Made by a program: the position numbers and the translations under genes. Shown in pieces: positions 9,501 through 17,833 of a stretch of DNA of 64,000 nt. How positions within the stretch are numbered: position 1 is the first letter of the stretch; every line of letters starts with the position of its first letter. Origin of the DNA: Pseudomonadota bacterium (lineage in GTDB: Bacteria; Desulfobacterota; Binatia; Binatales; Binataceae); the NCBI GenBank assembly GCA_021325025.1, contig JAJPHZ010000041.1, forward strand, positions 124,001 through 188,000, written 5' to 3'. The notes beneath the pieces were generated by a model. The model searched no databases. It saw nothing but the letters and a program-made list of their open reading frames with translations, and was not told the origin of the DNA.

Positions 9501-10701
9501 TGCGCTGGTCGGTGGTAAGCAGTTTGGGGGTTGGTGAAGATTGGTCGGTGCATGACGCCAACGGGATAGCGTCGATCCCAGGGCTGCCCGCTAGCAGGGC
9601 GATGGTAAAGGTTGGTCCACCGTTGTTGGCCGGCACGCCAAGGTCGGGATTGGTGTTATTCAGGCTGCCCACCGCACCAAATCCGCAGGAGTTGTCATCC
9701 GATATATTGTAGCCGACATCGGTGATGGCGCCGCCTGGGGAACTGTTGGCGCAATTTTCGGGCAGGCTCGCGGCGAGGATCGTCCCCTTGAGGTTTGCGG
9801 TACCGCCCGCATTGTCGATCGCGGCGCCCATGCCAGTGCTCCCGACCACCTGGTTGCCCGACAATGTATTGTTCGTCATCCTCAACTCCCCGGAGTTGAA
9901 GATCGCGCCGCCCAGGGCGACACCGCCGGTAGCCTGATTGCTATAAAAGGTGTTGTTCGTAGCGACTAAAAGCCCTTGGTTGAAGATGGCGCCCCCGTGA
10001 CCGTCGCCGCTTCCCGCCGCGGCCTGGTTTTGCGAAAAGGTGCTGTTGGTGATCGTCACGCCTCCCGTGGCCGCGTTCCAGATGGCGCCGCCTTCAGCCA
10101 AAGAGCTGCTGGCCTGATTGCTCGAAAACGTGCTGCTGGTAATCGTCAAGGTCGCGATATTGTAGATGGCGCCGCCCGCGCCGCTGCTCCCGGTAACCTG
10201 GTTGGCTGAAACAGTGCTGTTTGCGATCGTCAAGGTTCCGCCATTGCGGATGGCACCACCTTGGCCTGAGACAGCGCCGTGACTCAAGGTGAGAATTTGC
10301 AGATTGAGCGTGGCGCCCGACGCCACGTCCATCAACCCAACGTTGCCGCCGCCGTCGATGACGATTCCGCTGCGCCCGCTGGGTCCAGTAATCGTCAGAT
10401 TGCCGGTGATCGTGGGCAGCGTGCTCGCCAGCGTGATCTGGCCGGTCATGCTGAATACGATTGTGTCGTCACCGGTTCCGGCGCTGCAGTTGTTAGTCGC
10501 GGTTTTGGTGTTGGCCGCGGTAATCGCGTCGCGCAGGCTGCAGGTGCCGGCGGGCCCGGTCGGGTCGGCCAAAGTGTTAACCGTGATCGTGGCCGCACGT
10601 CCGGTGGCGACGCTAAAGAGCAAGGCGATCGCAAACGTCGCCTGGACGGCGGCAGCTTTGCTAACCTCTACTCCTCTGCTCCCAACAGGAGCTTTAGACA
10701 C
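6562..10701 (-). CDS. Large secreted repetitive protein: signal peptide, two beta-helix/CSLREAI units, Thr/Pro-rich linkers, C-terminal IPT/TIG-like repeats
   Basis: 1379 aa; CSLRDAITAAN and CTLREAINLAN; many NSTFSxNQA repeats; PTPSPSATATPTP linkers; GSSFTINGTGFTAGSVVNFF and SSVTLGGTGFDAADGVAVNVFG. Confidence 0.85.
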   Translation of the reverse strand: MSKAPVGSRGVEVSKAAAVQATFAIALLFSVATGRAATITVNTLADPTGPAGTCSLRDAITAANTKTATNNCSAGTGDDTIVFSMTGQITLASTLPTITGNLTITGPSGRSGIVIDGGGNVGLMDVASGATLNLQILTLSHGAVSGQGGAIRNGGTLTIANSTVSANQVTGSSGAGGAIYNIATLTITSSTFSSNQASSSLAEGGAIWNAATGGVTITNSTFSQNQAAAGSGDGHGGAIFNQGLLVATNNTFYSNQATGGVALGGAIFNSGELRMTNNTLSGNQVVGSTGMGAAIDNAGGTANLKGTILAASLPENCANSSPGGAITDVGYNISDDNSCGFGAVGSLNNTNPDLGVPANNGGPTFTIALLAGSPGIDAIPLASCTDQSSPTPKLLTTDQRSFPRPDPGDNPLACDIGAYESGAIAPTPSPSATATPTPIPTPTPTTTPTLTPSPSGTPSFPTPSATPTFPPGTTFVDSLADDTNPGHCTLREAINLANGAPGTGSCGPFGGTIAFSVTGTITLASTLPTILGNLTIIGPTGSPGITIDGGGTVRLMQVAAGAMVNLEFLTLTNGSVAGTSSAPDQVGGAIVNHGTLTIVYGTVSNNQAAGYSMLGGGSARGGAIWSDATLSISNSSFSTNTAQGRVGGEGDGGAIWSQGTLAIANTTFSSNQAIGGYFNASGSGGAIWSTGPFTLIGSSVSGNIATGRFWERGGAVGGNGEGGGIWNGGPLTIINSTLSDNIVNATSAAALGGAVYNLAALSIAGSTFSNNAGPSGGALFNGGTLTIANSTFANHKTSSDAAVANQGTLAITNSTFSNNQGAISSLGTLKVTGSEFDANQRVILAMTGAITNSTFVNNPGNATYSRNMSITNCTFWQSAIYVLPDAMLNLKGTILAAGSVTGSGNCSGPINDAGYNISDDNSCGFTAVGSLNGTDPKLGPLADNGGPTQTVALLPGSPAIDAIPLASCTDQSSPPNPLTTDQRGFARPDPGDNPPACDIGAYESDAIAPTRSPTPTLSPTPTPSGTATWTPVPTATLGRTPTPIPTATGTANAPTATPTATPVTPHISSLGTKTILVGSSFTINGTGFTAGSVVNFFVATAKGPINEGPLKPIAPHGSTTLTVPVPDTVLLGDGFATVVVVNTDAGYTTSNNFYALLQGYAPAGIPSLTSIDGIDLAATSSDPNYATNNVQTVIVQGSSVTLGGTGFDAADGVAVNVFGASGNVGPVYVNPGTGGLSSTSFNFTLPIGVPTGPGSLVVVNKGSDGKYGKSSNAVSVPIGAHVHVTSVSQNVSTLTVNGSGFSALTVINFFNAQGGGVLNLGGLNSGKPVIPLHLVNDAQFTFTVPAGALPGPAYVQALNPPFVPYSSSGNDPGGAFTLK
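7505..7680 (-). repeat. Low-complexity Thr/Pro-rich linker coding region (second linker)
   Basis: Encodes PTRSPTPTLSPTPTPSGTATWTPVPTATLGRTPTPIPTATGTANAPTATPTATPV. Confidence 0.7.
9290..9430 (-). repeat. Low-complexity Thr/Pro-rich linker coding region (first linker)
   Basis: Encodes PTPSPSATATPTPIPTPTPTTTPTLTPSPSGTPSFPTPSATPTFPPG. Confidence 0.7.
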
Positions 10702-10838
10702 GAGCAGTACGCCTACCCGTCAAGATTGGAGCAACACTATCAAATAATCGTTGAAAAGAAAATTCTTCTGAGGGAAAGCAATGCCGTATTTATCCAGGGT
10801 AGCGATAAACTGACAAGAATAGCAGGTTTTACACGTGG

Positions 10839-11783
10839 TTACGGCAGATGCGGCAGGACCTCCTGGCCCAGACGTTCCAGGTTCTCCGCCTGCTGTTTGT
10901 AGGTCGCGCCGCCGACACCCAGGTAGATCACGTTGACCCCCAGCTCCTTGAGTTGCTGGGCCTCGTCGATGACTTTCTTTACGTCGAACCTGGGAGTGCC
11001 CCACGGACCCAGCTCGGTCAGCACGCCGCCGATGTCCAGCGGCGGACGTCCCGCAGCCTTGGCCGCCGATTGCGCGTAGTCGATGATTTTGCGCAACTGC
11101 TCGAGCGATTCGATCGCGGCGGTGTGGCGGATTTTGGCAAAGCGCGACGGGTTGAGGAACGGCATGAAGCCGTCGCCCAACTGGCCGGCGCGCCGGGCCG
11201 CGATGCGGCTGTTGCCGCCGACGTAGATCGGCGGATGGGGCTTTTGCACGGGATGGGGCAGCATCGTGTTGCCCCGCGCATTGAAGTGCCGCCCCGTCAT
11301 CTTGACGTTCTCCTGCGTCCAGGCGGCCTTGATGGCGATAATCGCTTCGTCGGTCAGTTCGTTGCGCTCGGCGAAGTTGACGCCCAGCGCCTCGAACTCC
11401 TCCTCCATCCAGCCCACGCCCACACCCATCACCAGCCGTCCGCCCGACACCACGTCCAGGCTGGCCATCGCGCGCGCCGCAATGAAGGGGTTGTGATACG
11501 GGAGCACATATATATAGGTGCACAGGCGTAGCCGGCTGGTCGCCGCAGCGGCCACGCTGAGGGGCACCAGCGGATCGAGCGAATGATGGCCGACACCGGC
11601 CTTAAGCCGCGCGTCGGAGGGAAACGGATGCTCGGTTACATAGACCCCGTAAAACCCGGCCCGCTCCGCCGCCTGCGAGACTGTGGCCAGTGCCTGAACG
11701 CTGAAGAACTCGTTGCCCTGCGCGTGGTCGATTCCGGTCGAGCCGCCGGTGCTCGTGTTGAGATGTACGAAGGTCTTCATCAT
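10839..11783 (-). CDS. LLM class F420-dependent-type oxidoreductase
   Basis: Start MMKTFVHLNTS; LVMGVGVGWMEEEFEALGVNF; GRHFNARGNTMLPHPVQKPHPPIYVGG. Confidence 0.85.
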   Translation of the reverse strand: MMKTFVHLNTSTGGSTGIDHAQGNEFFSVQALATVSQAAERAGFYGVYVTEHPFPSDARLKAGVGHHSLDPLVPLSVAAAATSRLRLCTYIYVLPYHNPFIAARAMASLDVVSGGRLVMGVGVGWMEEEFEALGVNFAERNELTDEAIIAIKAAWTQENVKMTGRHFNARGNTMLPHPVQKPHPPIYVGGNSRIAARRAGQLGDGFMPFLNPSRFAKIRHTAAIESLEQLRKIIDYAQSAAKAAGRPPLDIGGVLTELGPWGTPRFDVKKVIDEAQQLKELGVNVIYLGVGGATYKQQAENLERLGQEVLPHLP

Positions 11784-12045
11784 TTCCAAATCCGCCTGTC
11801 CGATGTGGACCGATGCTGCGATTTCCCGATAGCAAGATCGAATCCGCTGGCGCAACATCAGGGCGTCGAAGGAGACAGGCCCGGATCGGCGGCGGGCGGC
11901 TGGGGTTAGTAGGACAGGCGCCCCTGCCTGCCGATGACGTGGAGCGTCCTCACTCGCGCTGCCGCTAAAATAATGTGGCGCGAGCACGGATGCTCGGATC
12001 GATCGCGGGCAGGACGCCCGCACCACCAATTGCTTTGTCAGTGTG

Positions 12046-13194
12046 TCAGTTCAAGTGCAGGCCGTAGAGCTTGACTGCGTTGTCGAACACGATCTTGCTG
12101 GTGACCTGTTCGGGCACGCCGGCGAAATCGGTGGCGATTACCTTGCGCGAGTTGGGCCAGGTACAATCGCCGTGCGGAAAGTCGGAAGCCCACATGTAAT
12201 TGTCCTGGCCGAAAAAGCTCCAGGTGGCAGGGCCGATCGGATCGTCCTGGAAGGTGGCGTAAACCTGGCGGCGGATGTAATCGGAGGGCATCATCTGGAG
12301 TTTGCGCAGCCCGGAGCTGACCCAATACTTCTTGTAACCGTGATCCAGCCGGTACATGAAGTGGGGCAGCCAGCCCGTGTCATTCTCAGCAGACACGATC
12401 GTCAGTTTTGGAAAGCGCTCCAGCACCCCGCTTATCACCAGCGTATAGAGGGTGGCCTGGATATCGGCCAATAAAAATTGATAGGTGCCCAGTTGCGCGA
12501 TGCCGGGGCTGTCCTTTTCCGACTTCGCGATATGCCCGACCATCTGCCATGCCGGGCTTTTGGTTCCGCCGGTGACGACGTGCAGCGACAGCGGCATTTC
12601 CAGCTCTGCCGCCGCCTGCCAGAAGGGGTCGTAGATGGGGCTGCTGTAGGGCCGGTCCTCAGGCGCCGAGCCCCAGATCATCGCGCCTTTGAGGTTTCGC
12701 TTGCGGCATCGCTCCAATTCTTTGACAGCCAGGCCGAGGTCCTGCAGCGAAATCAGCGGAATGCCGAGCAGGCGCTGGGGGTTGTGGGAACAGAACTCGG
12801 CCAGCCAGTCGTTGTAGACGCGAAAGCAGGCGCGCTGCAACTCGGGGTCCTTCAGCCCAAACAGCGGCATCCCCAGACTGGTGTAAAGCACCTCGGCCTC
12901 CACCCCGTCGAGGTCCTGGTCCTTGATGCGCTCCACCGGATCCCAGCCGCTGGGACGTATTGCCTCGTAGCCGGTCTTCAGATGTTTGGCGTATTCCTCG
13001 CCGTCGCGTCCGGTGGCGGCAATGGCGGCGACCGGAAACGGGCGCAAGCCCTCCGCCATGAAGAACGCCCCCGGCTTATCGGGACGCGTCACCGCCCGCG
13101 GCGCGCGATCCTTAAAGCGGCGGTCGATACGTTCGACCCACAGGTCGGCCGGCTCAATCATATGGGAATCGGCAGATACTATACGAAGCGCCAT
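12046..13194 (-). CDS. Amidohydrolase family protein (amidohydrolase_2)
   Basis: 382 aa; MALRIVSADSHMIEPADLW; SAENDTGWLPHFMYRLD; WASDFPHGDCTWPNSR. Confidence 0.87.
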   Translation of the reverse strand: MALRIVSADSHMIEPADLWVERIDRRFKDRAPRAVTRPDKPGAFFMAEGLRPFPVAAIAATGRDGEEYAKHLKTGYEAIRPSGWDPVERIKDQDLDGVEAEVLYTSLGMPLFGLKDPELQRACFRVYNDWLAEFCSHNPQRLLGIPLISLQDLGLAVKELERCRKRNLKGAMIWGSAPEDRPYSSPIYDPFWQAAAELEMPLSLHVVTGGTKSPAWQMVGHIAKSEKDSPGIAQLGTYQFLLADIQATLYTLVISGVLERFPKLTIVSAENDTGWLPHFMYRLDHGYKKYWVSSGLRKLQMMPSDYIRRQVYATFQDDPIGPATWSFFGQDNYMWASDFPHGDCTWPNSRKVIATDFAGVPEQVTSKIVFDNAVKLYGLHLN

Positions 13195-13757
13195 TATCTC
13201 TCCTCCCCGGCGGTCAGGCCGGCTCCCGTCACTACGCGTCTACGGCCACTCAGCTATGCACGCCAACTCCGGGCAGCGCAATCGCTCCAGCGTGGACTCG
13301 TCGCGGAAAGCGTTGAGTCAAATTTATACTTCCGATACTGCCAAATTCCATAGTTCGGCGCGGGCCCCGGCGATGTTCAGGATTTCGTACCAGAGAGCGT
13401 ACCGGGGTACGATTTTTCGGCGCCGACCGGCACCGGTCCCGGCGGACGTCGCGGCGCGCGTTTATCGAGTTTATTTGCGCCGATGTGGGCAGTACCCAAG
13501 GCTGGTTCTGAGTACCATCATCCATACTCATAATCAGCATCAGACCGCAGAAACGCAGACTGACAGGAAGATCGGGCGAAGTTGCAGCAGTTCCAAGGTT
13601 TAAAACCGCGCCGGGGCAAAAGAAGCCTCGCTTGACAAATGCCGACGGTTGGACATAGGTAAAGACCGACGCCAGGGGCAAGAGCGTCTGTTATGGGGTA
13701 CTAGGCGCTGTCCCGCTTTGAGTTTCGAAGCGGGCACTAAACAAGGAGTCGGGGAAC

Positions 13758-15101
13758 ATGAAACGGGGAAAGCTTCTAGTAGTCGGGGTACTAGCGAGCG
13801 CACTGCTGTTAGGCGCGATATGGTCGTCGGCCATGGCGCTGGAGATGGTGCCCTGGGATGCCAAGAATTACGATCAGATCGTTTCGGCGGACTCCACCGA
13901 AACGATCGCGCCAGGCACCAAGATCAACATGCAGAACTGGCAGCAATACAAAAAGTTCATGCCCTACGGATTGTGGGTGCTCTGGAGCGGGACGCAGTTT
14001 TATAAGCTGCCGCAGAACGCCGAAATGGAAGTAGTGGCCAACCAGCATATTCCGCTGCCCAAGAAGTATCTCCAGGATACGGAAAAATATTCCAGCCAGG
14101 TCAGCTTGGTCCCCAACGACTTCGGCGGGCTCAGTCCGAAAGGCTATGTCGCCGGCTCACCGTTTCCCAACCCCAGCGGCCCCAATGCCGGTATCGAGAT
14201 CGTCTACAATGAATACTACGCCTACGTCCCCTACGTGATTACCACATACGCGCATCTCGGATTCACCATGGACCAGTTCGGTAACAAGTCCGTGAGCGAA
14301 GTTCGCGAGGTGAATTTCAAGATCAAGCATCTGAGCGACCCAGGCAAACCGATAAATGTACCCGGTTTCGGAGACGTGTTCCTGACCTATAACAATATCG
14401 TTATGGTCCCGGAACAGTCCAAATATACAAATGATCTCGTGATATTCTATGACGATCCGGCCACACTGGGCGAGACCTTCGTGTTTGTGCCCTCGCTGCG
14501 ACGCTCCTTGCGCCTGTCTTCGGCGGCCCGATGCTCGCCGCTGGTGGGAAGCGACTACACGGCTGACGACGAGCGCTCGATGAGTATTCAGCCGCCGCTT
14601 TTTCAGGCGAAATTTCTCGGCTACAAGAAGATCCTCGTCATGTACCCAAAGGTCCCGGGTTACGAGAGCAAGGCCAATTACTATCAGCCGGTCTGGTTTG
14701 CTTCGCCCAAGGCGGCGGTGTGGATGCCGCGCACGGTCGCGCTGGTGGATATCCGGCGCACGGACAAGATGAAGGCCGGATATTGTTACGGCAGCCGCAT
14801 GGCCTATATCGACAAGGAAACCTGGCAGCCGATCTGGATGGATCTGTATGACATCAACCTGAAGCTGTGGAAAACCGGACCCTCGATGTACAAACCGATG
14901 CCGTTGCCCAACACCAATGGCGACGTGTCCACCGGCGGCGGCGGTCCGGGAGACGGCATGTACGAATTCTACGACATCCAGAATGACCACATCACATTCG
15001 ACATCCAGACCGACGCGCTGATCAACGAAAACGTACCCCCCGAATACCAGGACTTCAACCGATGGGGAACTCCCGCGGGTATGCTTCAGGTTATGCAGTA
15101 A
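13758..15101 (+). CDS. DUF1329 family exported protein, copy 1
   Basis: Signal peptide MKRGKLLVVGVLASALLLGAIWSSAMA; PWDAKNYDQI; YDDPATLGETFVFVPSLRRSLRLSSAARCSPLVGSDYTADDER. Confidence 0.82.
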   Translation: MKRGKLLVVGVLASALLLGAIWSSAMALEMVPWDAKNYDQIVSADSTETIAPGTKINMQNWQQYKKFMPYGLWVLWSGTQFYKLPQNAEMEVVANQHIPLPKKYLQDTEKYSSQVSLVPNDFGGLSPKGYVAGSPFPNPSGPNAGIEIVYNEYYAYVPYVITTYAHLGFTMDQFGNKSVSEVREVNFKIKHLSDPGKPINVPGFGDVFLTYNNIVMVPEQSKYTNDLVIFYDDPATLGETFVFVPSLRRSLRLSSAARCSPLVGSDYTADDERSMSIQPPLFQAKFLGYKKILVMYPKVPGYESKANYYQPVWFASPKAAVWMPRTVALVDIRRTDKMKAGYCYGSRMAYIDKETWQPIWMDLYDINLKLWKTGPSMYKPMPLPNTNGDVSTGGGGPGDGMYEFYDIQNDHITFDIQTDALINENVPPEYQDFNRWGTPAGMLQVMQ

Positions 15102-15114
15102 CGGATAGGCTGGG

Positions 15115-15170
15115 AGTCCGTACCGGCGGTGTCCAGGACTGTCCGGGGATAGAGCCCGCCGGCACGGACT
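15115..15170 (+). other. Long intercistronic hairpin between the tandem DUF1329 genes
   Basis: AGTCCGT-A-CCGGCGG (15115-15129) pairs with CCGCCGG-C-ACGGACT (15156-15170), 14 of 15 positions paired; no U-tract follows. Confidence 0.8.
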
Positions 15171-15193
15171 GCAGAAAAGGAGAGTGCGTTATA

Positions 15194-16537
15194 ATGCGTA
15201 GAAGATCGGGATTCGCGGTTATCGGGATGGCGGCGGGCGCGTTGCTGTTAGGTGCGATGTGGTCGTCGGCGATGGCGCAGGTGCAGGTGCCGTGGGATCG
15301 GAAAAACTACGATCAGCTTGCCCCGGCTGATACCACGGAGTCGATTCCGCCGGGGACCCACATTAACATGCAGAACTGGCAGCAGTACAAGAAGTTCATG
15401 CCGGTCGGACTGTGGGTACTGTTCGAAGGCACCCAGCACTGGAAACTGCCGGCCAACGCGGAATTGGTAGTGGAAGCCAACAAGCATATTCCCTTGCCCA
15501 AGAAGTACCTGGCCGACACCGAGAAATATTCCAGCCAGGTCAGCCTGGTTCCCAACGAATTCGGTGGCTTGAGCCCCAAGGGTTACGTGGCCGGAATCCC
15601 GTTCCCAAATCCCAGCGGTCCCAACGCCGGAATGGAGATCGTTTACAACGAATACTATGCTTACGTTCCGTACCTCATTACCACTTACGCCCATGATGGT
15701 TTCAACATGGACCAGTTCGGCAACACGTCGGTCAGTGAGGTGCGCGAGGTAAACTTCAAGGTTAAGCATCTGAGCGACCCCGGCAAACCGGTTAATATCC
15801 CCGGTATGGGGGACGTTTACCTGACCTATAACAACATCGTGATGGTCCCCGAACAGTCGAAGTACACCAACGACCTGGTCATTTTCTATGACGATCCAGC
15901 CACGCTGGGCGAGACCTTCGTGTTCGTGCCGTCCCTGCGCCGCTCGATCCGGTTGTCCTCGGCGGCGCGATGCTCGCCGCTGGTGGGCAGCGATTACACG
16001 GCCGACGACGAGCGCTCGATGAGCATACAGCCGCCGATTTTCCAGGCCAACTTCGTCGGTTACAAGAAGATCCTCGTGATGTACCCGACGGACGATTATT
16101 ACAAACATTCCAATTACTATCAGCCGGTGTGGTTCGCCACGCCGCGCGCCGCCCGATGGCTGCCGCGCGACGTCGCGGTGCTGGACATTCGCCGCACTCA
16201 GAAGACCGCCGCCGGCTACTGCTACGGCAGCCGCATGGCGTACATCGACAAGGAAACCTGGCAGCCGATCTGGATGGACTTGTACGACGTCAATCTGAAG
16301 CTGTGGAAGACCGGTCCCTCCATGTACAAGCCGATGCCCCTGCCGGGCACCAACGGCGATGTTTCCACGGGCGGCGGCGGCCCCGGAGACGGGATGTATG
16401 AATTCTACGACATGCAGAACAACCATCTGACCTTCGATATTCAGCGCGACGCCCTAATCAACGAAAATGCGCCTGCCACCTACCAGGATTTTAACCGCTG
16501 GGGCACGCCTGCCGGCATGTTGCAGGTTATGCAGTGA
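15194..16537 (+). CDS. DUF1329 family exported protein, copy 2 (tandem paralogue)
   Basis: Start MRRRSGFAVIGMAAGALLLGAMWSSAMA; colinear and highly similar to 13758..15101; GGAGA upstream. Confidence 0.82.
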   Translation: MRRRSGFAVIGMAAGALLLGAMWSSAMAQVQVPWDRKNYDQLAPADTTESIPPGTHINMQNWQQYKKFMPVGLWVLFEGTQHWKLPANAELVVEANKHIPLPKKYLADTEKYSSQVSLVPNEFGGLSPKGYVAGIPFPNPSGPNAGMEIVYNEYYAYVPYLITTYAHDGFNMDQFGNTSVSEVREVNFKVKHLSDPGKPVNIPGMGDVYLTYNNIVMVPEQSKYTNDLVIFYDDPATLGETFVFVPSLRRSIRLSSAARCSPLVGSDYTADDERSMSIQPPIFQANFVGYKKILVMYPTDDYYKHSNYYQPVWFATPRAARWLPRDVAVLDIRRTQKTAAGYCYGSRMAYIDKETWQPIWMDLYDVNLKLWKTGPSMYKPMPLPGTNGDVSTGGGGPGDGMYEFYDMQNNHLTFDIQRDALINENAPATYQDFNRWGTPAGMLQVMQ

Positions 16538-16569
16538 GCAAACGGGCCGCGGATTTGATAGTATGCGCG

Positions 16570-16598
16570 CAAGCCGCGGCGCTCTGCGCCGCGGCTTG
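16570..16598 (+). other. Perfect 13-bp hairpin just upstream of the CoA-transferase start
   Basis: CAAGCCGCGGCGC-TCT-GCGCCGCGGCTTG; ATG at 16606; no U-tract. Confidence 0.8.
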
Positions 16599-16605
16599 AT
16601 GAGTA

Positions 16606-17811
16606 ATGGCGTTGCAGGCGTTGGCAGGAGTTCGGGTGCTGGATTTGACCCGCCACGTGGCGGGTCCCCTCTGCACCAAGCTCCTGGCTGATTACGGCGC
16701 CGACGTCATCAAGATCGAAGTTCCGGGAAGGGGCGATCCGGCACGCTGGATCGCCCCTTTTCTGCATGAGCTGCCCCATCCCGAGCGCAGCGGCCTGTTC
16801 CTGCATCTCAACACCAACAAGCGCGGCATCACGCTCAACCTCAAAACCGAAACCGGCCGCGCGATCTTTCTGAGGCTACTGCCCTCCGCCGACATCGTGG
16901 TGGAAAACTTCCAGCCCCGTGTGATGCCGTCGCTGGGGTTGGATTACGCCACCCTCAGCAAGATCAAGCCGGCGCTGGTCATGACTTCGATCAGCAACTT
17001 CGGCCAGACCGGACCCTATCGGGATTGGCGTGCCTCCGACCTGATCGTGTATGCGATGGGACACGAGATGTGGGGGACGGGGCAACCCGACTGCGAGCCC
17101 GCCGGGATGGCCAACAAGCTGAGTTTGCATATCGCGGGCCTGATGGCGTTTACGGCGACGCTGGGCGCGTTTTGGGAAGCGCAGCTCCAGGGTGTGGGCC
17201 AGCAGGTGGACCTCTCGATCATGGAGGCGATGGCCTCGTCGATCGATCGGCGCGCACCCTCGCTGCTCGCCTACCAATACTGCGGCGAGCGCGCCGAGCG
17301 CATCCCCTCGGTCCACGGCATCGACGCGCCGCCGTTCGTCAACTACTGCGCCGATGGATTTTTCGAGATCACGGTCGGCATCCAGTGGTGGAAGGAATTC
17401 GTGCGCGCGATCGGTGAGGACTGGATCAACGACCCGGCCCTGAGGCCGCCGGTGCGCGACGTCAAGGCTCGCGAGCGCTTCGATGCGCATTGGATTCCCT
17501 GGTGCATGGCGCGCACCAAAAATGAGATCGTGGCGATTTTCCAAAAGGCCGGCATTCCGTGCGCGCCGCTGAATACCACCGAGGACCTGGTCAAGGATCG
17601 GCAACTGGCCGAGCGCGGTTTTTTCATCGAAATCGACCATCCCGCGGCCGGGCGCCTGACCTATCCGGGGGCACCGTTTCGCATGGCGCGCTCGCCGTTT
17701 GAGATTCGCCGGCCGGCCCCGATGCTGGGCCAACATAACGCCGAAGTGCTGGGGGAACTGGGCTACGACGCCAAAGACCTTGCCGCCCTGAGCGCGGCCG
17801 GCGTTATATAA
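16606..17811 (+). CDS. CaiB/BaiF (class III) CoA-transferase family protein
   Basis: 401 aa; VRVLDLTRHVAGPLCTKLLADYGADVIKIE; KRGITLNLKTETGRAIFLRL. Confidence 0.9.
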   Translation: MALQALAGVRVLDLTRHVAGPLCTKLLADYGADVIKIEVPGRGDPARWIAPFLHELPHPERSGLFLHLNTNKRGITLNLKTETGRAIFLRLLPSADIVVENFQPRVMPSLGLDYATLSKIKPALVMTSISNFGQTGPYRDWRASDLIVYAMGHEMWGTGQPDCEPAGMANKLSLHIAGLMAFTATLGAFWEAQLQGVGQQVDLSIMEAMASSIDRRAPSLLAYQYCGERAERIPSVHGIDAPPFVNYCADGFFEITVGIQWWKEFVRAIGEDWINDPALRPPVRDVKARERFDAHWIPWCMARTKNEIVAIFQKAGIPCAPLNTTEDLVKDRQLAERGFFIEIDHPAAGRLTYPGAPFRMARSPFEIRRPAPMLGQHNAEVLGELGYDAKDLAALSAAGVI

Positions 17812-17833
17812 TCCATCGCAGGAGTGAGCGCCG

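Noticed and set aside
13632-13660. TTGACA as a promoter for DUF1329
   Set aside because: Consensus -35 but no acceptable -10 at 16-18 nt; not enough to annotate as a promoter.
15248-16426. 392-aa reverse-strand ORF
   Set aside because: Shadow of the second DUF1329 gene; the + strand has the signal peptide and a close tandem paralogue.
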